DNA of 51,934 nt, taken from Bacteroidaceae bacterium (lineage in GTDB: Bacteria > Bacteroidota > Bacteroidia > Bacteroidales > Bacteroidaceae). The DNA is taken from positions 1-51,934 of the forward strand of contig JAFYNL010000029.1 in NCBI GenBank assembly GCA_017548075.1. The letters run 5' to 3'. The notes under the pieces were generated by a model. The model was not told where the DNA came from and did no database searches. It saw only the letters and a program-made list of their open reading frames with translations. This document shows, one piece after another, positions 17,671 to 25,476 of this stretch (within the stretch, counting starts at the first letter, position 1; the number at the start of each line of letters is the position of its first letter). The position numbers and the translations under genes are program-made.

Positions 17671-19224
17671 ATGAAACGTTATATTTTTCTTTCCTTCCTT
17701 GCTGCTGCAATCGCAGTTCAAGCTCAGGACACATACATGAACGAGCGTCTCATCAACAACTCTAGCGACGTCATTGGCACATCACGCTACGTCGGCATGG
17801 GCGGCGCACTTGGTGCTCTTGGCGCAGATATGAGCGTTATCAGTTGGAACCCTGCAGGCATCGGACTGTATCGTAAGAACGACATCGCACTGACATTCGG
17901 CGGGTTGTGGGGTAAATCGAGCATCAAAGAAGAGAACAAAGGTACCGGAACCTTCGACCAAGCTGGCTTCGTCATCAATATGAAGACTGGCGGCGAAACC
18001 TGTCCCTACATCAATTTCGGCTTCAACTATCAGAAGAAGATTAACTACAACCACAACTTCTATGCCTACAACGACAATCTCGGAGGCCTCAGCCAGATGG
18101 ACCAGGTGGCAGAGCTTACCTACTGGGATAATGGCACTGAGAACTTAGCAGGATTAGCAATCGATAGAGACTTCCTTAACTCTGCCATCGATGACAATGG
18201 AGATAAGTATTATTACAATTATTATGCTTCATATAGTAATAAATACACCCACCATAGCGAAGGTTCTTTGCACTCGTTCGACTTCAATGCAAGCACGAAT
18301 ATCAACGACAGAGCCTTCCTTGGACTTACCATCGGTGTTGATAACATGCACTTTCGCGAACTGACCTGCTATGAAGAATTTGGTGACGGAGATTATGCCC
18401 TGAGCCGCAATTGCAGAGTATCAGGTACAGGCGTTAATGTCAAGTTGGGTACCATTGTACGCCCCTTTGAAGAAAGCCCCTTCCGATTTGGCTTCGTTGT
18501 AGAAACACCTACTTGGTATCGTCTGCGCAACAAAACATGGTTTGACTTCGGCTATGATATCGATCAGACTAAAGCGTTGAGAAGTGACCTTCCATTCAAT
18601 TTGCGTTCACCTTGGAAAGTTCGCACCAGTATCGGCAGTACTGTTGGCTCTACATTCGCTTGGGACATCGACTATGAATTTGCAGCATACGCAGGCACAA
18701 ACATGGGATATCCCGAACTTGAATATGCCGACGGATCAACTTCCGGAAACGTAAAGGACAGAGCCATGAATCAGTTCACACGCGACAACCTGCATGGCAC
18801 ACACACCCTGCGAATAGGTACAGAAGTGAATGCCACCAAGAACCTCGCTTTCCGCCTTGGTTACAACCTGAGTACAACGGCCTATAAGAAGAACATTGGT
18901 TTCGACCAGTTCAACATCGATAGCCGAGCTATGGATTACGCAACTGGGACTAACTATATGCGTCTCGGCAATACAAACATATTGACGCTCGGCGCTGGCT
19001 ATCACGCAAAGAAATTCTACGTTGACCTCGCCTACAAGGTTCGTCACCAGAAAGCAGACTTCTATGCATTCGACACACGTTTCACCAATAGCGAAACTGG
19101 CGACCCAGTGTTCTTGAATAATGTATCAGTAGATGCTCCTGAACTTATCAATGCAACTATTGAACCCGCAGACGTTAACCTTACGAGACAAACTATAACT
19201 TGCACGTTAGGCTTCAAGTTCTAA
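17671..19224 (+). CDS. FadL/OmpP1-like outer-membrane protein
   Basis: The 517-residue protein starts with a signal peptide (MKRYIFLSFLAAAIAVQAQ). It continues with TSRYVGMGGALGALGADMSVISWNPAGIG split across residues 37-66, the N-terminal signature of FadL/TodX-type porins in Bacteroidetes. The remainder is beta-rich and ends in phenylalanine (LGFKF), as outer-membrane barrels do. These porins pass hydrophobic compounds such as fatty acids, and the ligand here is unknown. The stop codon shares four bases with the stop of the GH130 gene on the other strand. The 81-base gap upstream holds no perfect -7 box. Confidence 0.83.
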   Translation: MKRYIFLSFLAAAIAVQAQDTYMNERLINNSSDVIGTSRYVGMGGALGALGADMSVISWNPAGIGLYRKNDIALTFGGLWGKSSIKEENKGTGTFDQAGFVINMKTGGETCPYINFGFNYQKKINYNHNFYAYNDNLGGLSQMDQVAELTYWDNGTENLAGLAIDRDFLNSAIDDNGDKYYYNYYASYSNKYTHHSEGSLHSFDFNASTNINDRAFLGLTIGVDNMHFRELTCYEEFGDGDYALSRNCRVSGTGVNVKLGTIVRPFEESPFRFGFVVETPTWYRLRNKTWFDFGYDIDQTKALRSDLPFNLRSPWKVRTSIGSTVGSTFAWDIDYEFAAYAGTNMGYPELEYADGSTSGNVKDRAMNQFTRDNLHGTHTLRIGTEVNATKNLAFRLGYNLSTTAYKKNIGFDQFNIDSRAMDYATGTNYMRLGNTNILTLGAGYHAKKFYVDLAYKVRHQKADFYAFDTRFTNSETGDPVFLNNVSVDAPELINATIEPADVNLTRQTITCTLGFKF

Positions 19225-21518
19225 CGAACTAAGACTTTTTTGCCGGACATGATATAAAGTCCTGGCTTTAGTGAGCGACGCTCCTGTTTGATGCCAGATA
19301 GGCTAAAGACGGGAGCGTCGCTTGCTTTGTCTATAGAGGGAGAGACGATAACATCATCGTCTTCAACCAGCGTTCCATACACATGAAAGGCATAGAGGGC
19401 AGGCGACTCGACATTGTTCATGCTTGCAGAAGTGCGAGGAAAGACCAACTTGACATAGCGTCCACGAACAGGCGAAGAGAGTGAAACCGTCTTCTTATTT
19501 ACAGAGCCGGCGTTCTTCTTGTCTGCAACTTGTGTCCAACAATCATTTGTATCGCCTGTTTTCGTAATGAGACCCAGGTCAGGCTTCTCTTGACTAATAA
19601 ACATCTGATAAGCATTCATGTTTGTAGCATTCGTGTCGATGCTCTTTGCATCCCATAGCAACAGACGTTTGATATCATAGGTCTTCTCCAAATCTACAAT
19701 AACATATCGATAAGGATCGCTGCCTTGAACTGGCGTTGTAGGACGCCAAGGTCGCTCTATAGACGGTAGTCCCGTGAGCAGATTGAGTGCACTTCTGGTT
19801 GCATCAGGAGTATCATCGGCTGCAAGGATGCTCTTTCCGATACTGACATTGCCATCGGTTCTGGGCAGTTCACTCACGAAGCGTCCATAGACGTCGCAGC
19901 CATAGAGACGAATCGCATTGTCAGCCTCGCCGCTTGGACGCGTGCCTCGAGAGAAGACGAGCCTGAGATAACGGACTTCTGTAGGTGTGAAAGAGACGTC
20001 CTTTTCTGCTTGATTGCCGACACCTTCCTCATGCGCCAAGAGCGTCCATTCCTCGTTTGTCTGAGTCCTGCCAAACACCCAATACTCCGGAACATTGCCG
20101 CAATTCGACTCACGCCCCTCAACATCTCGGAAGACAAGACGATTCACTTCGTATATTCCAGTGAACTCCAACACAATCCAAGGCTGCTCTGTACTTGCGT
20201 CACACCACTTTCTCCCTGAATAAATGTAACTTGTGTTCATGTAGCAAGGCCTTTCACTCTCGGCGGCATAACCGCTTGCAGAATTGACAAAGCAAGTCAT
20301 CTTGCCTGTTCCAAGCGCAGTTTGTTGATTGATGACGCCTTCTGGAACTTGTGCCGTAATGATTGGATCGCCCTCATGAAGCGAGGTTTGTGGATCGCAA
20401 ACGGCAACTCCGACGAACGAGTCGGCACAGCCATAATAGAGAAACCACTTGTCCTGATGATAGACGAGACCTTCTGTGAAAACCGTTCCAGCAGCATATT
20501 GGCCGCTCTTTTCGAAGTCGGCAATAGGACGGAAGAAAGGTTTGTCAAGTCGGTCAACGAGCAACAGCGGATTGTCTTTACTGAAGAGCATCTGACCAGC
20601 GGCATAAGTGTTTGCCGCATAGCAAGCATCTCCGTTACTTCCACTCGAGTTCTTACCATTATATATTAGTACGATGCCATCTTCTGTAACAACTGCCGGC
20701 GGACCACATTCCGTAAGCACACTATCAAAGAAACCCTTTCTGGGCTTTGCCAAATAAAGGAGTTCCGTATTATTATCCACAATTGGAGTCCAGGTGATGA
20801 GGTCGTCGCTTGTTGCTCCACACACCCAATACTCGCCCCAATACATGAAATACTTGCTTTCGCCATTCACCAAAATCTTCGTCGCTTGCAATCGTCCGTC
20901 CTTTATCTCTGTAACAATTGAGCCAGACTTGCAGGCCAAATTGGCGAACTTACCATTATATGCAGTCTGGAAGCAAGGGCCATGATGCGTCCAAGTCCTG
21001 AGATCGCAACTTGTGGCAACACTTAATCGAGCCGTCTTTCGGTTCCAAGATGTGTAGGTCATTACATAGAGAGGGGCTCCGTCAACCTCAGCCTCAACCA
21101 CTCTTGGGTCTTCTGTTCCGCCCGGCCACTCATAAGTTTGGGAGATAGAGGAGTTGTCCGGATACATGACAGGCGAGGGAGAACGATAATCTATGGTAAC
21201 ACCGTCGGCACTTTCAACGAGTCCGATTCGCGAAGTTCGCTTGCCTATTCCTGCATTAGGATCATCTTCGGCACGATAAAGAACACAGACTTTTCCATCT
21301 TTTTCTATGGCTGCGGGGTTGAAAGTGTCAGCACATTCCCACTTCACATTTGCTTTCTTTACAGGACAATAAAAGAGATTATCCTGGATGGGGCTCACCA
21401 TCGGATTCTTGCCTTCTGGTCGCGTGAAGCCTCCAATTGCCCAATATGGTAGGACATTATCGCCTGCAAGAGCAATAAGAGAGAGAAGCAAAAGTGGTAA
21501 AAATGAGAAGCGTTTCAT
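19221..21518 (-). CDS. Secreted GH130-like glycosidase with two discoidin-like domains and T9SS-like tail
   Basis: The 765-residue protein begins with a signal peptide (about 1-18). Residues about 25-390 resemble the five-bladed GH130 domain of mannoside phosphorylases and mannosidases, with NPAAI, VLYRAED, SRIGL and GGTEDPRV (Asp137) in the expected order. Two F5/8 type C (discoidin/CBM32-like) domains follow (about 405-550 and 555-720). The C-terminus VFSLSG...GLYIMSGKKVLVR resembles T9SS sorting ends. Secretion argues for hydrolysis rather than phosphorolysis, since phosphate-dependent enzymes are usually cytoplasmic. That is inference. The gene is last in a minus-strand operon behind two deoxynucleoside kinases and a lysozyme. 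Confidence 0.83.
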   Translation of the reverse strand: MKRFSFLPLLLLSLIALAGDNVLPYWAIGGFTRPEGKNPMVSPIQDNLFYCPVKKANVKWECADTFNPAAIEKDGKVCVLYRAEDDPNAGIGKRTSRIGLVESADGVTIDYRSPSPVMYPDNSSISQTYEWPGGTEDPRVVEAEVDGAPLYVMTYTSWNRKTARLSVATSCDLRTWTHHGPCFQTAYNGKFANLACKSGSIVTEIKDGRLQATKILVNGESKYFMYWGEYWVCGATSDDLITWTPIVDNNTELLYLAKPRKGFFDSVLTECGPPAVVTEDGIVLIYNGKNSSGSNGDACYAANTYAAGQMLFSKDNPLLLVDRLDKPFFRPIADFEKSGQYAAGTVFTEGLVYHQDKWFLYYGCADSFVGVAVCDPQTSLHEGDPIITAQVPEGVINQQTALGTGKMTCFVNSASGYAAESERPCYMNTSYIYSGRKWCDASTEQPWIVLEFTGIYEVNRLVFRDVEGRESNCGNVPEYWVFGRTQTNEEWTLLAHEEGVGNQAEKDVSFTPTEVRYLRLVFSRGTRPSGEADNAIRLYGCDVYGRFVSELPRTDGNVSIGKSILAADDTPDATRSALNLLTGLPSIERPWRPTTPVQGSDPYRYVIVDLEKTYDIKRLLLWDAKSIDTNATNMNAYQMFISQEKPDLGLITKTGDTNDCWTQVADKKNAGSVNKKTVSLSSPVRGRYVKLVFPRTSASMNNVESPALYAFHVYGTLVEDDDVIVSPSIDKASDAPVFSLSGIKQERRSLKPGLYIMSGKKVLVR

Positions 21519-21526
21519 AAGGTCCC

Positions 21527-22147
21527 TTATTCTTCTGGGAAGAGGCCGTAGAGTTTGGCGTCGATTTGTTCTGTTATGCGTTGGAAATCAGCGATATTCG
21601 ACTCGAACTTCAACTTGTCGCCATCGACGATGAGCAACTTTCCGGGATAGTTCTTAATCCATTCCTCGTAGCGTTCATTCAGGCCGTTCAAGTAATCTAT
21701 GCGAATGCTTTGCTCATACTCACGACCTCGTTTTGCAATTTGTGCAATGAGATTCGGGATGGAACTACGAATGTAAATCATCAAGTCGGGCAGTCCTACA
21801 AGCGACATCATCAGGTCGAAGAGCTCACTATAGTTAGCAAAGTCGCGGTCACTCATGTAGCCTTGAGCATGAAGATTGGGAGCGAAGATGCGAGCGTCCT
21901 CGAAGATTGTGCGGTCCTGAATGATGGTGTCTTTGCTCTTTGAAATCTCGACAACATCGCGGAAACGCTTGTTCAGGAAGTAAACCTGCAGGTTAAAGCT
22001 CCAACGATTCATGTCCTGATAGAAGTCCTCGAGATAAGGATTCACGTCGACTGGCTCGAAGCGAGGCGTCCAACCATAGCGCTTTACGAGCAATTTGGTG
22101 AGGGTGGTTTTGCCACAACCAATGTTTCCGGCTACTGCAATGTGCAT
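21527..22147 (-). CDS. Deoxynucleoside kinase, first paralogue
   Basis: The 206-residue protein has the dNK/thymidine-kinase-2 fold. It shows the P-loop GNIGCGKTT at 7-15, an EPVDVNPYLEDFY substrate region, QDRTIFED in place of the DRS motif, and the arginine-rich LID RGREYEQS near 144-151. It phosphorylates deoxynucleosides in the cytoplasm for nucleotide salvage. It lies 13 bases after a paralogue of similar length, and the two differ in the residues that line the substrate pocket. In lactobacilli, paired paralogues of this family form heterodimers with separate specificities. The same may hold here. Confidence 0.9.
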   Translation of the reverse strand: MHIAVAGNIGCGKTTLTKLLVKRYGWTPRFEPVDVNPYLEDFYQDMNRWSFNLQVYFLNKRFRDVVEISKSKDTIIQDRTIFEDARIFAPNLHAQGYMSDRDFANYSELFDLMMSLVGLPDLMIYIRSSIPNLIAQIAKRGREYEQSIRIDYLNGLNERYEEWIKNYPGKLLIVDGDKLKFESNIADFQRITEQIDAKLYGLFPEE

Positions 22148-22160
22148 AATATGAGGTGGT

Positions 22161-22784
22161 TTAGGTTAGTGGGAACATGCCGAAAAGCAGTCCGTCGATT
22201 TTATCTGTTATGTCTTTGAAGTCTTTGGGGTTGTGTTGGTAGTCGATCTTATCTACGTCAACGGTCAGGACTTTGCCTTTATACTTGTTGTAGATGAAGT
22301 CTTCGTAGAGGTCGTTAAGACCTTTCAGGTACTCGAGCTGAATGGTTTGTTCGCAGTTGCGACCTCGTTTCTGGATGTTTTTAACGAGGTGAGGAATGCT
22401 TGCTCGCAGGTAAATCATGAGGTCGGGGAACTTTACGAGATTCTGCATATGACCGAAGAGTTCCATGAACGTCTCGAAATCTCTGTCGCTTAGGTTGCCC
22501 AACTGCTTGTTGTTAGTAGCGAAAACATACACTCCTTCATAGATTGTTCGGTCCTGAATGGTGTCTTTTCCGCTCTTCTGCATCTCCATAAGATCGCGGA
22601 AACGCTCTTTCAGGAAGAACACTTCCATTGGGAACGACCATCGTTCTATGTCCTTATAGTAGTCCTCCAAATAGGGATTGAAGGTCACTTGCTCGTACAT
22701 CGGCTCCCAATTATAGTGCTGAGCGAGCATTTCTGTGAGCGTGGTCTTGCCGCTTCCTATGTTTCCTGCGATGGCGATATGCAT
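22161..22784 (-). CDS. Deoxynucleoside kinase, second paralogue
   Basis: The 207-residue protein has the P-loop GNIGSGKTT at 7-15, the segment EQVTFNPYLEDYY, QDRTIYEG and the LID RGRNCEQT. It aligns with its neighbour over the whole length, so the pair arose by tandem duplication. Differences at the substrate region (VTFNP against VDVNP) and in the LID suggest a different nucleoside preference. It starts one base before the end region of the lysozyme gene upstream, which indicates one mRNA. Confidence 0.9.
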   Translation of the reverse strand: MHIAIAGNIGSGKTTLTEMLAQHYNWEPMYEQVTFNPYLEDYYKDIERWSFPMEVFFLKERFRDLMEMQKSGKDTIQDRTIYEGVYVFATNNKQLGNLSDRDFETFMELFGHMQNLVKFPDLMIYLRASIPHLVKNIQKRGRNCEQTIQLEYLKGLNDLYEDFIYNKYKGKVLTVDVDKIDYQHNPKDFKDITDKIDGLLFGMFPLT

Positions 22785-22785
22785 A

Positions 22786-23592
22786 TCAATTCTTTCTTAG
22801 CAAGATGTCGACTACTGAATATTTATCAAGGAAGACGCTTCTGTCGACGTGGCCTCTAATGCCGTCAACATAGCTTGTACTGGAGTATTGCCACAAGACG
22901 ATGGGCACATCTTCGCTCAGTCCAGGGAACTCTTCCGCATAGCGAGCCACCATGAACTTGTAGCCTGTGAAGTGGCCTTCGAGGTATTTTGCATAGAAGT
23001 TCACGCCAGTATAGATAATGGGCTTCACTCCGAACATTCGCTCAACACCATCGAGGAAGGCTTTCAGGCTTTTCTGGAACTGAACGAGGGAGCTTTTGCC
23101 GCGCTTCTCCACATCGACTATGGGGATGAGGTCTTGCTGACGAGGGTCGACAGTAGAGCGGAAGTTCTCGAGTTGAACGAGCGGACTTACTGTCGGACTG
23201 AAGAAATGATAGCAGCCTACAGGTATTCCTACTCGCTTTGCTCCATAAAGGTTTCGCAGATAGAACTCGTCGACCAGATTGCCGCCTTCAGTCGCCTTTA
23301 CATAGACGAAAGAGATTGTCTTGTCCGTTGCCACTTCGTCCCAGTCGATACGCCCTTGATAATGAGAGACATCGATGCCTTGCTGAACGTTTACTGTATG
23401 GTGAACTTGGGCTCGAATCTCATCTATGCGAGGCTGAGGATGGTCTGGAAGCGGGACTTTCGGCAAGTTGTCGGGCATAGGAAGGGAATAGATAGGGTCG
23501 ACTGTATCGCCCTTGTTCTTGCCTTTCCTATCGGCAAAAACTGTCGCAACCGCAAAGAAAACGGTACAGAAGAGCAGGTAGCGGAGCGACAT
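22786..23592 (-). CDS. GH25 family lysozyme (muramidase)
   Basis: The 268-residue protein starts at the ATG at 23592. A TTG six bases upstream was rejected. A signal peptide or anchor (about 1-20, no lipobox) and a proline-rich linker precede the GH25 barrel. The barrel has GIDVSHYQG with Asp74, FVYVKATEG, GCYHFF, the catalytic pair in IPIVDVEKRG (Asp160 and Glu162), and LWQYSS near the end. GH25 enzymes cut the bond between N-acetylmuramic acid and N-acetylglucosamine. Its place before two nucleoside kinases is unusual. It might act in cell-wall turnover or against competitors. Confidence 0.9.
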   Translation of the reverse strand: MSLRYLLFCTVFFAVATVFADRKGKNKGDTVDPIYSLPMPDNLPKVPLPDHPQPRIDEIRAQVHHTVNVQQGIDVSHYQGRIDWDEVATDKTISFVYVKATEGGNLVDEFYLRNLYGAKRVGIPVGCYHFFSPTVSPLVQLENFRSTVDPRQQDLIPIVDVEKRGKSSLVQFQKSLKAFLDGVERMFGVKPIIYTGVNFYAKYLEGHFTGYKFMVARYAEEFPGLSEDVPIVLWQYSSTSYVDGIRGHVDRSVFLDKYSVVDILLRKN

Positions 23593-23599
23593 AACCAAG

Positions 23600-24133
23600 C
23601 TATTCTCCTAAATAACTGAACTCGAAGTTTGCACTCTTAATGCTTGGGAACTGACTGCGAGGGTCGACATCCTGACGATTTCGCAAGTGTTCGATCACCT
23701 TATCATAGCAATCCTGAGCACTTTCGGCCTTTACTTTGCAGATGAAAGGAGCATCGACATAGTGCGACTTCTGTGTTTCAGGAATCGAGATGACGCGCTT
23801 GAAGGTTATCTTTGCCGCATACCAGCCGGGCTGGGGCTTGCCATACTGCGAAAGAGCCTCTTTCTGAGCCACCTTCTCCACCTTGTTTCCTGCTGCTCCT
23901 TTGGCTTTGAACTCCTCCATTGTAGCTGCGGTTGTCTTGATGACGATGAAGAAGGAACGCTGGTTCACCTTGATGTGTTTGGGGAACATAGCATTGCTGC
24001 TCATGAATTTCTCCAGCTCAAGACGAACGTAATCGTTCACCTCAACATCCTCCAAGGAAGCGAGGAATTCCAAAGCCTCCTCAACGCTATAGACGAGGAC
24101 CTCCTCGTCGAAGTATCTGATGTATAGATTCAT
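23600..24133 (-). CDS. Conserved-looking hypothetical protein
   Basis: I do not recognise this family. From the ATG at 24133 the protein has 177 residues. The upstream in-frame extension to 24235 covers the probable promoter and was rejected. There is no signal peptide or membrane segment. It starts MNLYIRYFDEEVLVYS, has a short basic and alanine-rich middle (about 80-100), and ends with FEFSYLGE. It is the first gene of the minus-strand operon that includes the lysozyme, two deoxynucleoside kinases and the GH130 enzyme, with 7 bases to the next gene. Confidence 0.75.
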   Translation of the reverse strand: MNLYIRYFDEEVLVYSVEEALEFLASLEDVEVNDYVRLELEKFMSSNAMFPKHIKVNQRSFFIVIKTTAATMEEFKAKGAAGNKVEKVAQKEALSQYGKPQPGWYAAKITFKRVISIPETQKSHYVDAPFICKVKAESAQDCYDKVIEHLRNRQDVDPRSQFPSIKSANFEFSYLGE

Positions 24134-24162
24134 ATCCTGACTAATAATATATAATGTGGGCA

Positions 24163-24170
24163 CAAAATTA
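24163..24170 (-). promoter_or_regulatory. Probable -7 box of the lysozyme/kinase operon
   Basis: TAATTTTG on the minus strand lies 29 bases before the ATG at 24133. A clear TTG at -33 is missing. Confidence 0.45.
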
Positions 24171-24270
24171 GGAAAAAGCAGGGACATAACGAAATTTTCC
24201 AGACATAAAAACCTGCTAAGCGAACGAAATCGCACAAACGAGTCGCCAATCGTTGCAAGCCCCTATTGGG

Positions 24271-24376
24271 AACAACCCCAGTTAAGTTGCCGAAGTTAAC
24301 GTGTTACGATTGCAAACTTAACTCGTTACGATTGCAAAGTTAACGTGTTACGTTTGCCAACGTAACTAAGGTTGTT
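24271..24376. repeat. 22-base-unit palindromic array, copy C (best preserved)
   Basis: This 106-base copy shows the full plan. Left cap AACAACCCCAGTTA (24271-24284), units 24287-24308, 24309-24330 and 24331-24352, then a closing unit with right cap TAACTAAGGTTGTT (24363-24376). The right cap is the inverse of the left at 12 of 14 bases. TACGTTTG occurs at 24350-24357 on the plus strand. The array sits in a 500-base divergent gap, 39 bases before the promoter of the aromatic operon. Nothing else was seen between 24171 and 24270. Confidence 0.93.
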
Positions 24377-24414
24377 ATTTTTTCACCTTAATCGAAAAAT
24401 AATTCCTCATTCGT

Positions 24415-24445
24415 TTGGCAGAAAAACAGAATTGTCTTACCTTTG
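24415..24445 (+). promoter_or_regulatory. Promoter of the aromatic amino acid operon
   Basis: TTG (24415-24417) lies 20 bases before TACCTTTG (24438-24445). Transcription would start near 24452, about 13 bases before the leader-peptide ATG. Confidence 0.75.
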
Positions 24446-24464
24446 CATCGCAAAACAATAGAAG

Positions 24465-24524
24465 ATGACTCAGAAAAGCAATCTCTACTTCGGATTTTAC
24501 TATTACTTTTACTTTAGCAAATAA
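24465..24524 (+). CDS. Phe/Tyr-rich leader peptide of the aromatic operon
   Basis: The 19-codon frame reads MTQKSNLYFGFYYYFYFSK and then TAA. Nine of nineteen residues are aromatic (five Tyr, four Phe), eight of them within ten codons, and the frame begins just after a strong promoter. It precedes genes that make both phenylalanine and tyrosine. This is the classical layout of a ribosome-mediated attenuation leader, in which shortage of charged tRNA-Phe or tRNA-Tyr stalls the ribosome. Confidence 0.85.
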   Translation: MTQKSNLYFGFYYYFYFSK

Positions 24525-24613
24525 AGTGAAGCGGGTCGTCGTATATATATAAATAAGGTATAACACAGAAACATATAGCAGCATCCCGCTCACTCAGTGA
24601 AGCGGGATGTTTT
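24525..24613 (+). promoter_or_regulatory. Transcription attenuator with two alternative pairings
   Basis: Segment 1 is AGTGAAGCGGG at 24525-24535, right after the leader stop. Segment 2 is CCCGCTCACT at 24585-24594. Segment 3 repeats AGTGAAGCGGG at 24596-24606 and continues ATG. Segment 2 can pair with 1 or with 3 in the same register (one bulged A). The 2:3 pairing gains three pairs (24582-24584 with 24607-24609) and is followed by TTTT, a modest terminator. A ribosome finishing at the stop would cover segment 1 and allow termination. A ribosome stalled on Phe or Tyr codons would leave 1 free to hold 2 and let transcription pass. The mechanism is inferred from the sequence. Confidence 0.8.
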
Positions 24614-24633
24614 GCGTTAGAAACAGGAACAAG

Positions 24634-25476
24634 ATGAAACGGATAGCAATTCAGGGTATCAAGGGCAGTTTCCACGATATTGCAGCCCATCATTTCTTCG
24701 AAAACGAGGAGGTGGAGCTGGTTTGCTGCGATACTTTCGAGGAGATGTTTGCCAAACTGAAAGGGCAGAAAGATATGTTGGGACTCATGGCGATAGAGAA
24801 CACAATTGCCGGCAGTCTGCTCCACAACTACGAGCTTTTGCGAGATAGCGGAATGACGATTGTTGGCGAACACAAGCTCCGCATCAGTCATAGCATTATG
24901 TGTCTGCCAAATGAAAGTTGGGAAGACCTTACTGAGGTTAACTCCCATCCCGTCGCACTCATGCAATGTCGGCAGTTTCTCACGAAACATCCTGGCCTGA
25001 AGGTAGTCGAAGTTGTCGATACTGCAGGGGCCGCAGCCGATATAAGCAGGGAACAAAGGCACGGACACGCAGCCATCTGCCATCGCGACGCAGCCAAAAT
25101 CTACAATATGAAAGTGCTTCAGGAAGGCATAGAAACAAACAAACACAATTTCACTCGCTTCCTCGTTCTCGCTCATCCAGAGAGAGCTACGGCCATTCGA
25201 AACACCAGGCCTATCAACAAAGCGAGTCTCGTCTTCACTCTTCCCCACGAAGAAGGCAGCCTGAGTGCAATCCTGTCGGTCCTTTCATTCTACAAACTCA
25301 ACCTGACAAAGATACAAAGTCTGCCAATCATTGGTCAAGAGTGGCAATATATGTTCTACATCGATCTCTCCTTCAACGAGGAAAAGCGTTACAGACAGGC
25401 ACTTAACGCCATCAGTCCGCTTACTCGCGAACTCAAACAACTCGGCATTTACGAAGATGGAAAGCAAACAATTTAA
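24634..25476 (+). CDS. pheA: Prephenate dehydratase
   Basis: The 280-residue protein starts at the ATG at 24634. An earlier frame start at 24607 lies inside the terminator hairpin. Residues about 1-180 form the dehydratase domain, with IQGIKGSFHDIAA at the start and NFTRFLVL near its end. An ACT domain follows (about 195-275). It turns prephenate into phenylpyruvate. The ACT motif usually written ESRP reads QSLP here and GALV reads GSLS. These residues contact phenylalanine in known enzymes, so feedback control may differ or may be typical of the phylum. No chorismate mutase domain is fused. That activity is on the gene two places downstream. Confidence 0.93.
   Translation: MKRIAIQGIKGSFHDIAAHHFFENEEVELVCCDTFEEMFAKLKGQKDMLGLMAIENTIAGSLLHNYELLRDSGMTIVGEHKLRISHSIMCLPNESWEDLTEVNSHPVALMQCRQFLTKHPGLKVVEVVDTAGAAADISREQRHGHAAICHRDAAKIYNMKVLQEGIETNKHNFTRFLVLAHPERATAIRNTRPINKASLVFTLPHEEGSLSAILSVLSFYKLNLTKIQSLPIIGQEWQYMFYIDLSFNEEKRYRQALNAISPLTRELKQLGIYEDGKQTI

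Noticed and set aside
22786-23598. TTG start for the GH25 lysozyme
   Set aside because: An ATG two codons further gives a normal signal peptide and the usual spacing.
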